The notes below the pieces were generated by a model that was not told the DNA's origin, did not search any database, and saw only the letters and a program-made list of their open reading frames with translations. Below are positions 31,741 through 42,992 of a DNA stretch of 64,000 nt, one piece after another. This DNA is from Lithodes maja (Eukaryota; Arthropoda; Malacostraca; Decapoda; Lithodidae). Numbering within the stretch: position 1 is the stretch's first letter; each line of letters begins with the position of its first letter. Position numbers and translations under genes: made by a program. Location of the stretch: positions 143,426-207,425 of the forward strand of contig JBAKBP010001582.1 of NCBI GenBank assembly GCA_037953745.1, written 5' to 3'.

Positions 31741-31892
31741 AACCCATCGCAGAGTTGGGTATGCCGTTTTGATTTTGGGCAAAGCGGCACTTCTACTTTA
31801 TTTATTTTTATTTATTTTTTGACTTGTTTTATGAGAATCATGTCAGACTAGAGCACTCGGTCGAGCGCATATGGCTAATTATTTTGTTACCA

Positions 31893-32338
31893 TTAACCCG
31901 TGGAGCCCCGGCTAGTTTTGTAATGTTTGTTCACCAGAACCCGGCCAGTTTTCAAAAAATGGTTTTATTCCAGAAACAATAGCGAATGGGTTAGGAATGA
32001 AGGAAAAACCACGAAAAACCCCTCAAAAAGCTTAAAGAATGGTCCTACAGAGCCCCCGAAAACGTATTTTACAAGAGTAAAAAATTGAAGGCAATTACCC
32101 CCAAAAAACAGGTTATTGCACGCTCACGCGCACGCACGTGGACTTTGAGAGTTTTCAATCATCAGCACGGTTGCGTGGGATAGGTACACAGTTCCCATAC
32201 AAATCCGAGCCCTCTCGAGTGGCTACACCTGAGGTTACGGTCGGAGCAATTAGGGTGACTCGTCAGACGCGTCGCTGGGGCTGTGCGTTACATACATCGC
32301 CGACGCGTCAGACGCGTCGCTGGGGCTGTACGGGTTAA
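31893..32338. mobile_element. TTAA-flanked MITE, family 3
   Basis: TTAA at 31893-31896 and 32335-32338. Inverted ends are TTAACCCGTGGAGCCCCGGC and, in reverse complement, TTAACCCGTACAGCCCCAGC. Near the right end the block CAGACGCGTCGCTGGGGCTG occurs twice in tandem (about 32263-32282 and 32309-32328). No transposase. Confidence 0.75.
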
Positions 32339-32343
32339 TATCA

Positions 32344-32680
32344 TAGGCTTAAATATTCTTCTGGATCTGGGTTCCAGGATATGATCCGGATCGCCTCATA
32401 AATTGAATAACTTCTTTCTTGGCGCATATCCAGTGTGCCTACCAAATGTCGTGAAAACCGGTTCATTACATTGTGAGATATGCCCACCAAGTTTCGTGAA
32501 CATCTTTGAATCGCCTCCTAAATTAAATACATTTTGCCATGGCGAATATCTTATCGGCCCACCAAATTCCGTGAAAATCGGCTCACAATTTTGTGAGATA
32601 CCTTGTTTACAAACAAACACAGACAAACGGAGGTGAAAAAATAACTTCCCTCCAACTTCGTTGACGAAGGTAATTATTGA
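32344..32680. repeat. Dispersed repeat with three CCACCAA...GTGAAAA-like units
   Basis: The segments CCTACCAAATGTCGTGAAAA, CCCACCAAGTTTCGTGAACA and CCCACCAAATTCCGTGAAAA recur at about 70-bp spacing, followed by AAACAAACACAGACAAACGG and a GAAGGTAAT end. I recall similar repeats as common non-coding elements in marine invertebrates. No coding domain is seen. Confidence 0.5.
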
Positions 32681-32789
32681 AATCATAACTTTGCCGGAAA
32701 AAAGTGTTCTTGATAACCTGATTGAATCATCCATAACAATGAGAACGATTGTCTTAAAGCAGTAGTGAATTTTCAAATTAAAGGGGATG

Positions 32790-33146
32790 GTTGTTTATCC
32801 TGGTCCCACTTCTCCCTCATATTTAGCCTCATTAGTTTTCATATTTTAAGACGTTTGGCCCGTTAGTTTGGCGATTTTAAGACCTTTCCCCCCCCCCCTT
32901 TATTTGTCAATATTAAGACCTTTCGTGGCATTTAGGTGTCGATTTTTTTTTCTGGCCAGCGATAGCGAGCCTGTAATATAGGAGGAACCAGCCTTCGGCC
33001 GGGACATTTTTCTACCGATTTTGTTTTACAATTTTATCTGGAAGGCGGATCTTGGGGATGTTTTGTTTTAAGTTTTATGGAGGTTTAGGTAGGAAACTAA
33101 ACAATAATAAACACATAATTATATATATATATATATATATATACTG

Positions 33147-33177
<31 letters not shown>

Positions 33178-34544
33178 GCCTATAAACAAAACCCAACCCC
33201 CTTAATACGGTATGACACGAGCGCTTTTTCTCCTCAACTTATATCGGCAATTATGGTGTGGCAGCTTATGAGTGATACGTCCATAGTAATCCTGTCAGTC
33301 TACAGTAATCTATCATTAGTCTAGTTTCCGATACCAATGCCATAGATCCATCAAGTATTGCTGTAAAAGTGTTGGGCCGACAACAATAGACGACAGAAGC
33401 TCTTGTGTTATACTCTGTCCAAGGAGGAAGTAGTTGGCTTCTCTGGACCCCCTTCTCCATCATGCTTAGCCCCATAAGCTATGAGATTTTCAAACGTTCG
33501 CTCTATTAGTTTGTCGATGTTAAGACCTTTTGTCCTATTTCTTAATCAATATCAAGACCTTTTGTGCCATTTAAGTGTCGATTTTTTGAGGAATTTTGGA
33601 AGACATTTATCTCGAAAGGGGATTTTGAGGATATTTTTGTTATGCTTGATGGACGTCTAGTGAGAAAACTAAAACAATACCGGTAGTAAATATACAAATA
33701 AATAATTTAATAATGAACCCTACCCTCCTTAACTGAACACCATGAGTGCACCCTAACGAGTGTGGATATTATTTTCATAACATGTACTGGCATTTTCTAT
33801 ATTGACATTACTCAAAACATGATATTCTGTTTGACGTTATCATGGGTACTCCTACATCTTTATGACCAATTACCCACTTGTTCAGCTAATTAAATTCCGG
33901 GTTAAAAAGAGCCTTACGTGTTGAACGACTGCGATTCTCCTTTCCTTGGATTTCTATTTTCTGCAGCTAAGAAAGGTCTGAAAATATCATTATAAATGTC
34001 CACTAAGATTTTCACCCTTTGGTGTGTTTCCAGCTCACGATAAATTAAAGGGGTAAGGGTTTTTGATTGGTCGATATAATTATAAATTAATGTATCATTA
34101 TTATTTTTATTTTTTAGTTTCCTCCCTAGCCTTCATCAGGCTTTAAAAAACGTCCCCAAGATCTCCCATCTAGATAAATGTGTACATTTATCGGAAGAAA
34201 TAATTTTGTCCCAGCCGAAGGCCGCTTCCTCCAAAATTACAGGCTTGCTATCGCTTGTCAGAAAAACATCGACACCTAAATTGCACGAAAGGTCTTAACA
34301 TTGACAAAGAAATGGGTGAAAAATCTTAAAATCGCCTAACGAATTGGCCGAGCGCTTGAAAATCATAAAACTAATGGGGCTAAACATGAGTGAGAAAAAT
34401 AACACCCCCTTTCTAGCGTCTGTTTTCTCGATACTTACTGGAAAAATAGGAAACTGTTTTGTCTCTGCCTCATATCAATGCCAGGTTATCGTTAGTAACA
34501 AAACTTTCCGATATTAAGGAGGTAGGTGTTATTGCTTGGTTTAT

Positions 34545-34588
<44 letters not shown>

Positions 34589-34768
34589 TATATATATATA
34601 GATAGATAGATAGATCATTGTATTGTAGTGTCCTCCTTAAGCATCCATTAATCTAACAAAATAAAAACCTCAAGATCCCCCTATTATATAAATGTATACA
34701 TTTTTTGATAAAAATATGTTCCAGCCGAAGGCCAGTTCCTCCAATTTTACAGGCTTGCTATCGTTTGA
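32790..34768. repeat. Interspersed repeat family R2, four copies in two orientations, with TA microsatellites
   Basis: Copies at about 32790-33100 (+), 33456-33720 (+), 34100-34420 (-) and 34630-34768 (-, truncated by the BEL fragment) share the blocks CAGCCTTCGGCCGGGAC-like, GTGTCGATTTTTT, TAAGACCTTT and TAGCCCCATTAG. (TA)n tracts at 33121-33172 and 34548-34610 lie next to copies. A further partial copy lies near 63430-63540. No coding region is identified. The opposite orientations could form long hairpins. Confidence 0.55.
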
Positions 34769-35248
34769 GTCTTCACACTAAACTGATAATTTTCCATGTC
34801 CCACATCACTCCCAAATCACTGTCCACTGGCAAATGTTCAAAGTTTAGATTTAACTCCTTTACAACAGTATTCCTTTCTTCCTTAGGAATTGTACCCAGC
34901 ACATCCTTACTGTTATTTGCCCACTTGGTTAGCCTAAAACCGCCACATGCCAGAAGGTTTACAGAATCTCGAGCCAACCGTGCTGCGGACTCCACTGTGT
35001 CTACTGAGCAAAGCAAATCATCCACATAAAAACTGCATGTAATCTTCTTTGATGTACCTTGATAGACATTTGAATGATCCTGCAGTGTCCGTTGGAGAGC
35101 ATATGAAGCACAAGCAGGGCTCCAAACACCACCAAAAAGATGTACCTTCATCCGAAAAGTAGAAGGAGCCTTAGATGCATCATCACTCCACCAGAGAAAT
35201 CTTAAGGCATCACGTTGTTGAAGAGGAACACCAACCTGGTGGAACATC
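34769..35248 (-). pseudogene. BEL/Pao reverse transcriptase, middle part (copy X)
   Basis: The minus strand reads FHQVGVPLQQRDALRFLWWS, then KVHLFGGVWSPACASYAL and the active site SFYVDDLLCSVDT (YVDD), then GGFRLTKWANNSKDVL, all typical of Pao-type RT. It ends near 34769 where repeat R2 begins. On the plus-coordinate right it stops at the edge of the gypsy element and resumes beyond 44830, where the upstream RT and protease regions lie on the same strand. The part 34780-34920 has a divergent, opposite-strand counterpart at 45726-45890. Confidence 0.85.
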
Positions 35249-37051
35249 TGTGACACCTACCAGCATTGGCAGAATCGCCTCCCGGTAGCCACTAGCGCTC
35301 GCCAGGGCAGTGAAATGGGCTACAGTTATCAGAGAATGTTGTTCTTTCTTTCATAGTGTTCGTGTTGTTACAAACAGTCCCGTGGTGGTCTTTATTTTCG
35401 TCTGTGACAATGGGAAGCATTTTATATCATGAGTAGAACATAAGATGCATTGTAGTGAAGTTGAGAGAAAAAGAGCGAGCGAGCAGCGTGGGGGCAGTGA
35501 GTGTTGATTTCCTCCTCCCTCCTCCCTCGCCTGGAGGAGTTTCCCGCTCGCGTGGCTTTCTCTCAGTTTTGATTGGCTGGTGGTTCCTGGCGCCTTCTGG
35601 AGGCCTGCTGCCTTGTGACGTATCGGCCTGTGATTGGCCGACCACCATGCCTTTGTGTGATCCTGAGGTTTTGTGCTACCTTCCTCAGAGCTTGCCTGAC
35701 CAGCATACCCTACACATCTCCCTTGCTACCTGTCCCCGACTTCTACCTATAGAACACTTTCTCTCTCTCTCAACTTCTTACCTCTCATTCTTCCAATCTA
35801 TTTAATATCATAACTCCCCTTTGGTTCTGCACGATTTCATATATCGGCCATCGTATTATATGCTGAAGCTCTCAGATATTACATGTTTAGTTAGGCATTT
35901 TGGAGGGGTTACCATTTTGTCTGTAGAGGTTCGACACACTCACGGTGTCTCCCTACCTTTTGCTTGGTTGTCTGCTGGGCTATTTAATGCTAGACTGGGG
36001 TGAGGCTATTGTTGTTGTGATTTCCGATGTGTACCAGGTTTTGTTGAACCTGTACAATCGCAACGGATACGTGGGAAGCCTAGGTGGTCTTTCTGACTGT
36101 GTACCTTGTGAGTTTAGCACTGTGTTGCGAGTGAGGGCTTTTGCCTCTGCCACCCAACACTGTGCTAACTCGTTTTGCTTTGACTTTGAGAGGGTCGCCA
36201 GGAGAGAACCAAATACTACCGATCTGGATCTCTCAAGATCTGGATCTCTCCTGTCATTTTAACGTAATTTGGCCGTACAGTCTTAAGGACCTCGCTAGGC
36301 TACGAGCCACTTGTTGAGCCATTGTTTCCTAGCCTACTACATCCCAGCTAGACTTTATTCGCCTAGCAGACACCCGATTAAGATTATAAGCTCTTATGTT
36401 ATGTATGCAGCATTTTTATTCACGTTGATTGTATGCCTTGGTTGTTGAGTTGCACAACCTGAGCAGGCTTTTGTGTTGCCTGAGGAAGTACTTCTTTCGT
36501 TGTTGGAGATAATACTATTGTGCATTTATCGTTATTCCCGTGCCAGTTAACACTGTATGTCCATACACTTGTCATATCTTGTTCCTGCTTTATATAACAG
36601 TTCAAAATCCGATTCGATCATCTTAAGCAGCATCAGACTTTCTTCAGAAGATTCCTGCTCGATGTTTTAGGACTTTCGTTCACTTTCTTTAATATAGGAG
36701 TGACAGTTTATTATTATTTAGAGTAACTTTAATTATACCTTCTTCTTGTTTGCATTAAATCATTTCAGTGATTTAATTAAGCTCTCTATCCTTTTCCTTG
36801 TATACATTATTAACGTAATTGTATGTTGTTGTGATCAGGCTGTATCAGAGATCATCAGCCTGTAGTAGTAGTGCATTTATACCGAGTTATAGGATACCCC
36901 GTTATCGCAGATTTAACTCTGGAGGGTATAGGTGTTTTTGTGCGCCGGCATTATAAGTTCGAGGGTTGGATGTAGTGTTACTGTTGTGGCTGTGTGCCTT
37001 TCTAGTCCAATGATTAAGAGCCCTTGTTTTATACAAGTCCCGGTCGTAACA
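35249..37051 (+). repeat. 5' LTR of the gypsy element
   Basis: 1803 bp, bounded by TG...CA. It matches the 3' LTR at 42993-44830 with scattered substitutions and one insertion in the latter near 44031. The open frame of 116 codons at 35455 is present in both LTRs simply because they are copies, and shows no domain. Confidence 0.9.
35571..35640 (+). promoter_or_regulatory. Candidate LTR promoter elements (paired CCAAT-type boxes)
   Basis: GATTGGCTGG (35571) and TGATTGGCCG (35631) are two inverted CCAAT boxes about 60 bp apart in the U3-like part of the LTR, both also present in the 3' LTR. The function is inferred from motif and position only. Confidence 0.3.
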
Positions 37052-37070
37052 AATGGCGACCTTGCTTAGG
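37052..37070 (+). other. Primer-binding site region of the gypsy element
   Basis: Immediately after the LTR end (GTAACA) comes AATGGCGACCTTGCTTAGG. PBS sequences beginning TGGCGACC are usual in Ty3/gypsy elements. The priming tRNA was not determined. Confidence 0.5.
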
Positions 37071-37278
37071 ATTTTGTGAACTTAGAGAGAAATATTGCAG
37101 GAGTGTTGTGGTCATTTGTTTTTGTTTGAAGGAATATAGTGGACACGTGGATTTTTTTTTTGGCAAGTAGTATAACACTTAAGAGTCTTCAAGCATTTTA
37201 TATTTTTGAGTGAATAGTGCTACATAAGAGTTAGGTACTTCTTTTTTTTATAAACGTTGAGAATTTTCGGTGGACAAT

Positions 37279-38770
37279 ATGTTGGACGACGGATCAGTGT
37301 ACAGTGAGGACACAGTACAGGAAACAGACTCTGAGGTGCAGCAGCGGGGTTTGTCCGAAGGCATTCGAGTTATAACTAGTGAGGAGGATGCAAGGAAGTT
37401 GCTGGAGATACCTATTACTGTTGACCGGGTGTCGGGGATTGATCGGTATGGTCTCCAGTGTTTAGCCACGGTCATGGGGCATGTGGGCACTAGCAGCATG
37501 TCGAGAGGTGACCTGGTGGCCTGTGTGCTCGGCGGGGTGCGTGGGGCTTCGGGTGGAGTAGGAGCTGGGGCACCTTCGGCCCAGCCCCCATTCCACTCGA
37601 CTCCTACCATGGCGCCCCCTCGGGCTCCGGAGCCGGGTACGTTCCCGCAGGCCGATAGTCACTGGCAGCGTGGTTTGCACTTGGGTGAGTCTCCAATTGT
37701 TGCATCTCCTCTTCCTCAAGGTTTGACTCCAGATATGCTCTTCCAGCTTGAGATGGCTAAGATGCAGCTGCAGCAGCAGCGGGAATCTGAGCAGCAGCAG
37801 TGGGAGTTTGAGATGGCTAAGATTCAGGCTGAGGAGAGACGGGCCAGATATGAGAGTAAGCTTAAGCAGAGAGAGGCGGAGCACCGGCAGCCAGCGTGAG
37901 GCTGAGCTCAGGATTCAGTCTGAGGAGAGAAAGACCATGTACTGTGCAGACATAGATCTTGAGAAGTCTAGGGTGGAGTTAACAGGGCAGCGTCTCGGTT
38001 CTGGGAATCGAGGTCTTGATCAGTCTTTATCGCACCTTCTTAAGTTAGTCCCTGTATTTGACGAGTCGGGTGTCACCGAATTTTTCATGCGTTTTGAGAA
38101 GAAGTGCCGGGAGCACCAATGGCCTGAGGTTAAGTGGGCAGCCCTTGTTTCCCCTAGGTTGGTTGGCAAAGGACTCAAGGCATATGATGCGTTGCCTTTG
38201 GAGTCGTACATCGATTATGAGGTATTGAAGGAGGCTGTGCTGCGGGCATATGAGTTACAACCAGAGACGTACAGATTGAAGTTCCGGGGTGTAACGAAGG
38301 GTCGTGAGTGCACCTTTCTTGAGCATGCCCGGGATCTGTCCGATGCATTTAGAAACTGGCTGCGTTCTGAGAAGGCATCGACGTTTGAGGAGTTGAAACA
38401 GCTGATGCTTCTAGAACAATTTTTCAAGTGTACGGGCGGCGATCTGACGTTGAATATTAAAGAAAAAAAACGAAAACTCTTCAGGAGGTAGCTGAGATGG
38501 CTGACCTTCGGTTATCTTTGATTCGTGGGTGCGGTCATGCACAGAGAAGTGATGCAGGCAATAAGGAACGTAACCCTCCCCCTCCCCGAAACACTGATAC
38601 ACATAATTACACTAAGAACAAGAGCAACGACACCAAAACTGACCATAAACCTAGTACCGTCCCGTTTAAGAAGGGTCCGGGCCCTTCCCAACCTCAAGGG
38701 AAGCCCAAGGGGGAGTTAGAGTGTTTTCATTGTCATGAGAAGGGGCATTTTGCAAGAGCCTATCCAAGCA
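37279..38770 (+). pseudogene. gypsy gag with damaged zinc knuckle, two frameshifts
   Basis: The N-terminal part starts at ATG 37279 and runs to a stop at 37897-37899, including a Q-rich coiled-coil-like stretch (EMAKMQLQQQRESEQQQWEF). The frame then changes near 37880. The capsid-like region LVPVFDESGVTEFFMRFEKK and WAALVSPRLVGKGLKAYDAL continues to 38491. A second shift at an A8 run (about 38463-38470) leads into a basic region and a zinc knuckle reading CFHCHEKGHFARAY (about 38719-38760). The last cysteine of CX2CX4HX4C is Tyr. Gag packages RNA; loss of the knuckle ligand would weaken that. Confidence 0.8.
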
Positions 38771-39776
38771 AGCTACCTAATGCAGTTGTGTCTTTGGCTT
38801 GCAACATTGGGGTGTCCCCGAAGTCGTCTAAGTTTGCCAGGGGTATAACGTCAGAGGCTGGGACTCAGCCAGTGGACAAGAATCCTGAAGGCTCGAACCC
38901 TGTCCGCGATGTCTTTTGCGACCATCGAGGGCGTGGCTGCGTGAAGTGGGCTGGTAAGAAGCATGGAGTTGAGCTGTTGCGAGACACGGGTGCCTCTCAG
39001 ACTTTGATGAAGAACTTTACTGGTAGACCAATAAACGCGGCAAGGGTGGTTGTGGTGCAAGGTATCAATGCTATCAGGTCATACCCGTTGGTCAGGATGG
39101 AACTGGAGGTAGATGGTGTGACACAAGAGTTGGATGTTGGAATTGTGGAGAACTTGCCTGTTGGGGGCATCGACCTCCTTCTCGGCAACGACTTTGCGGT
39201 GCCTACTTCTGAGGTTTCACCCTTAGTCGTTGCCGAGAAGCCGGCCGACGTGAGTAGGGAGAAACAGGAGTGGGTAGAGAAGTGTCAAGTACAACCTATG
39301 GCGTGCGTTGTTACAAGATCTCTTGCATCCAAAGTGTCACAGCCTATTCCTCAGTCTTCTGATCAACGGAGGAATGGTCGGAAGAAGACGGCTAATGTTA
39401 GTAAAAGTTTGGAGAGTTTAGTACCAGCAGTGCTTCTTGGTGACTCAGTATTGGCACCATTGTTGGAGTCTGGAGAAGCCCCAGGACCTGTCACAGCTAG
39501 TGAGGAGGTAGGGCAGGAAGAGACTCCGAGGCAGAAACGTTACACACAGAGAGAAAATAGGGTTGCTCAGTTTGATATTGGGGGAGGACTTGGGTTGCTT
39601 CAGAAGCATCTAGACAGGTTGGTTCCCTCAGATATTTGTAAACTGCAGTTGGAGGATCCGGAAGTTCAGAAGTGTGGTAATGGTGCTGTCGAGATCAAAC
39701 ACGAGGACGGGGAAACATGTCATGTGAACCTGTTGGAGGAGTTTGTGAGGCAACCACCTGAGCAGCCTACTTCTTC
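38771..39776 (+). pseudogene. gypsy aspartic protease region
   Basis: In frame with the zinc knuckle, the sequence carries the active-site motif LLRDTGASQTLM (about 38974-39009) and the flap/hydrophobic motif GGIDLLLGNDFA (about 39163-39198), typical of retropepsins. The following linker leads toward RT but is cut at about 39776 where a LINE begins. Protease would cleave the polyprotein; here no complete pol follows. Confidence 0.75.
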
Positions 39777-41130
39777 CACGATATCCTCAACCTCTACGAT
39801 GAGAGTAAAGCTGTAGATATTATATACCTTGATTTTCAAAAGGCCTTTGACAAAGTTCCCCACAAACGTTTACTGCTAAAACTAAAAGCGCATGGAATAC
39901 AAGACGGTGTGTTGAAATGGATAGAAAATTGGCTCAGCGACAGAAAGCAAAGAGTAGTCATAAACGGTAAGGCATCTAAATGGACCAATGTAAGTAGCGG
40001 GGTACCCCAGGGATCGGTACTAGGACCAATTCTCTTTCTAATTTACATCAACGACATAGATGAGGGTCTCACCTGTACAATCTCAAAATTTGCTGACGAT
40101 ACAAAAATTGCAAATAGCGTACTCTCAAAAGATCAAGTTGACGATATGCAACACAATCTAGATAAATTGTCACATTGGGCCCAAATTTGGCAAATGAGTT
40201 TCAATGCGGATAAATGTAAAGTACTACATATCGGATACCTAAATGAGAAAGCAAACTATTCGATGAATGGCACTCAGCTTAAGAATGTAAACAGAGAAAC
40301 CGATCTGGGAGTAACAATATCGAGTAACCTAAAACCGAGTCAACAATGTTCAGAAGTTGTTAAGAAGGCAAACAAAATAATTGGCTTTATAGGCAGATCA
40401 TTTGAGCATAAATCCAAAGACGTAATCCTAACCCTTTACAATTCCTTAGTCCGCCCTCTTCTGGAATACTGCGTTCAATGCTGGTGCCCTTATTACCAAA
40501 AAGACATAAACAAGCTAGAACGAGTTCAACGTAGAGTTACCAAAATGATACCTAGCCTAAAGAACAAACCATACGAAGAGCGTCTTAGAGAATTAAATCT
40601 ATTTCCTTTAACCCAGCGCAGATTAAGAGGTGACTTAATTCAAGTGTTCAAAATAATCAAAGGCATCGACAATATGAACTGTAGTAAGTACTTCACTATC
40701 GACCAATCTAATTACACGCGGGGAAACGGTTGCAAAATTATTGGTAAATCTTTTAACTCACACGAATCTAAGAATTTCTTCTTCAATCGAGTTGTCAACT
40801 TGTGGAATGGGCTTCCCCGAGACGTTATAGACTGCAGCACCGTTGATTTATTTAAATTCCGCCTAGACAAATATTTCGCATCAAACCCGCGACTGACTGC
40901 GTTTGTAAATGAATAACTTTATTTTATCCTCCCCTCAGTTACTAACCCATATGTCCCCTACTAACTTCCTAGTCCTGCCACGTTAGTGGCAGGGCAGTAG
41001 TTCCCTTTCCAATGTTCCCTTACCCACTCTAAACCACTGTTTGGACACTTGATCCTCAGTGTTTTGGAGGACAAGCAGCCTAGAAGGGTCACTAGATCTG
41101 TTGTTGCTTGATTTCCTTTGTACTCCTTTG
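39777..41130 (+). pseudogene. CR1-type LINE, 5'-truncated RT, inserted in the gypsy element
   Basis: The coding part enters mid-RT (HDILNLYDESKAVDIIYLDF) in the same frame as the ATG frame at 39909, which is open to 40916. It has IYLDFQKAFDKVPH, SSGVPQGSVLGPILFLIYIND and active site SKFADDTK, then the CR1-type tail (TLYNSLVRPLLEYCVQCW, ERVQRRVTKMI, FFFNRVVNLWNGLP). Visible RT catalytic residues are intact. The 3' UTR follows to about 41130 and ends in a short TTTGTACTCC-type direct repeat. The 5' truncation and the microsatellite-like tail fit insertion by target-primed reverse transcription. Confidence 0.85.
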
Positions 41131-42670
41131 TACTGTCCCTGCGTTGGTCTGCAGCGGCCAAGGTGGAGAAGGAGAGGGCACAGGTGGAGGAGAGTAGGGA
41201 TTGTCATGTCTCGGCGGAGCAGTGGGTGGGGGACACGAGTCTGGTGGCTGTGGAAGCGCTAGAGCACCTGCCTGAGCAGCAGTGTGCAGCGCTCCAGCAC
41301 CAGCTCGGTTCATACCCCACTGGTCGTGCCGGGCACCCGAGCCTCACAACTCAGGCGGTGCAAGATGTTCCGCGGGCAAGTCACTTGAATGTCAATAGAC
41401 CGTTAGCCTCGTTGTTTCGGTGGTTCAAGGTGGGCGACGAGGCTTGGACATGGTTGTCAGGTCAGGGTCGACCCATGGCTGCCAAGGGTGGTGGTCAGAA
41501 GGAGGACATTGAGCAGATTGGTGAGGTTGGCTGTGGAGTGGATGTGCCCGGTCGTCGCATAGCCTCCCAATGCTGCTCTAGTCGAATGCAACAGCCCTAC
41601 CATAGACCAACTGTATCTGGCCATGTCGCTAAAAGCGGTGATGCTGCGCAGGCAGATGTAGTCGTAAGGAATGCGGAGGTGCGCATGTACGGTATCGGCG
41701 GGGAAGCCTTAGCAATAATGAACTATGGGAGTGACTGCCCAGGTGGTACTGATTATCCCTCTCATGCCCTGGCTGTTCTAGGGACGAAGGTGGAGAAGGA
41801 GGGAGACTACAGGTTAGAAGCTGCGGTCTCGGCTGGGTTGTGGGAGGGCACTAGGCATGTTGTTCTGCGAGATAAGTTGTTTACTAGGCTGTGGCAGTGC
41901 ATCCGCATCTTTGTTGCTTCTCCAGGCCTGATGTACGGGGTAGAATCCGATATGGAGGCTGGAGACAGTGCAAGGCTTAGTTTATTTCCCTACCGTATAA
42001 ATCCTGCTCAACAGACTGTCGTGAAAACAGAGCTAGACGACATGTGGAAAAAGGGTCTGAGGGATAAAGGATATCGTGAGTGGTCGTTGCCAGTGAGTTT
42101 GCAACCGGAGTTGAGTGGCAAGATCCGTGTGTATGGTGATTGCAAGAGTGTGGAAGCATTATCCCTGACAGACACCGATCCATTGCCCAAGGGTCTGAGG
42201 GATAAGGGATATCGTGAGTGGTCGCCGCCAGTGAGTTTGCAACCTGAGTTGAGTGGCAAGATCCGTGTGTATGGTGATTGCAAGAGTGTGGAAGCATTAT
42301 CCCTGACAGACGCCTATCCATTACCTAGAGTTGACGATACCATAGACCGCATCGGGGCTGCATCGCTAATCACGAAGGTAGAACTAGTGAAAGGTTATTG
42401 GCAGGCCCCGTTGCCGGAAAGAGCGAAGAGAAGTGCCAGTCGTGTGATAAACTGAGCAGTTTATCAGTGCCAGGTGTTGTTTTGTTGCTGGGACACAAGT
42501 TGGATGTGTGGCATGATAAGGGCACTGATAATGTTTTGGCTGATTGTTTGTCACGGGAGGGTCTGTTTGCAGGAGAACCCTCGCCGTTCAGTCAGTGTGT
42601 GTTGAGAGTGGAGAAAAATCAGGCTTGCCCCTGTAGAGCAGCCGTCAAAAACAACATTAATATTAAATAA
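41131..42670 (+). pseudogene. gypsy RT N-terminal part with tandem duplication, then RNase H tail
   Basis: A long frame runs to 42455. It includes LEHLPEQQCAALQHQLGSYP and FPYRINPAQQTVVKTELDDM, the usual lead into gypsy RT, then a 46-codon unit in two tandem copies (42051-42188 and 42189-42326) containing LSGKIRVYGDCKSVEALSLT, then YPLPRVDDTIDRIGAASLIT and VKGYWQAPLPERAK. The YxDD region never follows. Instead the sequence joins directly to KGTDNVLADCLSREG (about 42520-42560), the end of an RNase H domain. The RT palm, most of RNase H and the integrase are therefore deleted. Confidence 0.8.
42051..42326 (+). repeat. 138-bp tandem duplication inside gypsy RT
   Basis: The AAGGGTCTGAGGGATAA-like block starts at 42051 and again at 42189, giving a period of 138 bp (46 codons) that keeps the frame. 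The copies differ at a few positions. It duplicates the RT fingers segment. Confidence 0.9.
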
Positions 42671-42992
42671 AAAAAATCACATAAAAACTCTTTCTTTTGA
42701 TAGTTAATTGTAAGTTACCAATGTTATAGCTAAAGTCCTAAATTGAACCTGTCTTTCACTTAGGAGGCTGGGCTCTGTGAAGCTCGCTCTGGGAGCATAG
42801 CAGGCTAAAATTATACTATTATGTTTGGGAGGGGTTATAAGATTTTATTTATGCTAAAATATTGTTTTGTTTATGATTGAGCTTTGCATTTCATTTCTGG
42901 CGGAGTGGCTGGTTGTGGCGGGTCTTGTCGGCATTCTGCCTTGTCAGATATGGTGCTCGCCTAATGTTGAGCGTCCCATATCTTGGGTGGGG

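Noticed and set aside
31193..31822. Open frame for an Asp/Ser-rich protein of 209 codons
   Set aside because: It is the direct translation of a trinucleotide repeat; the other frames are equally repetitive.
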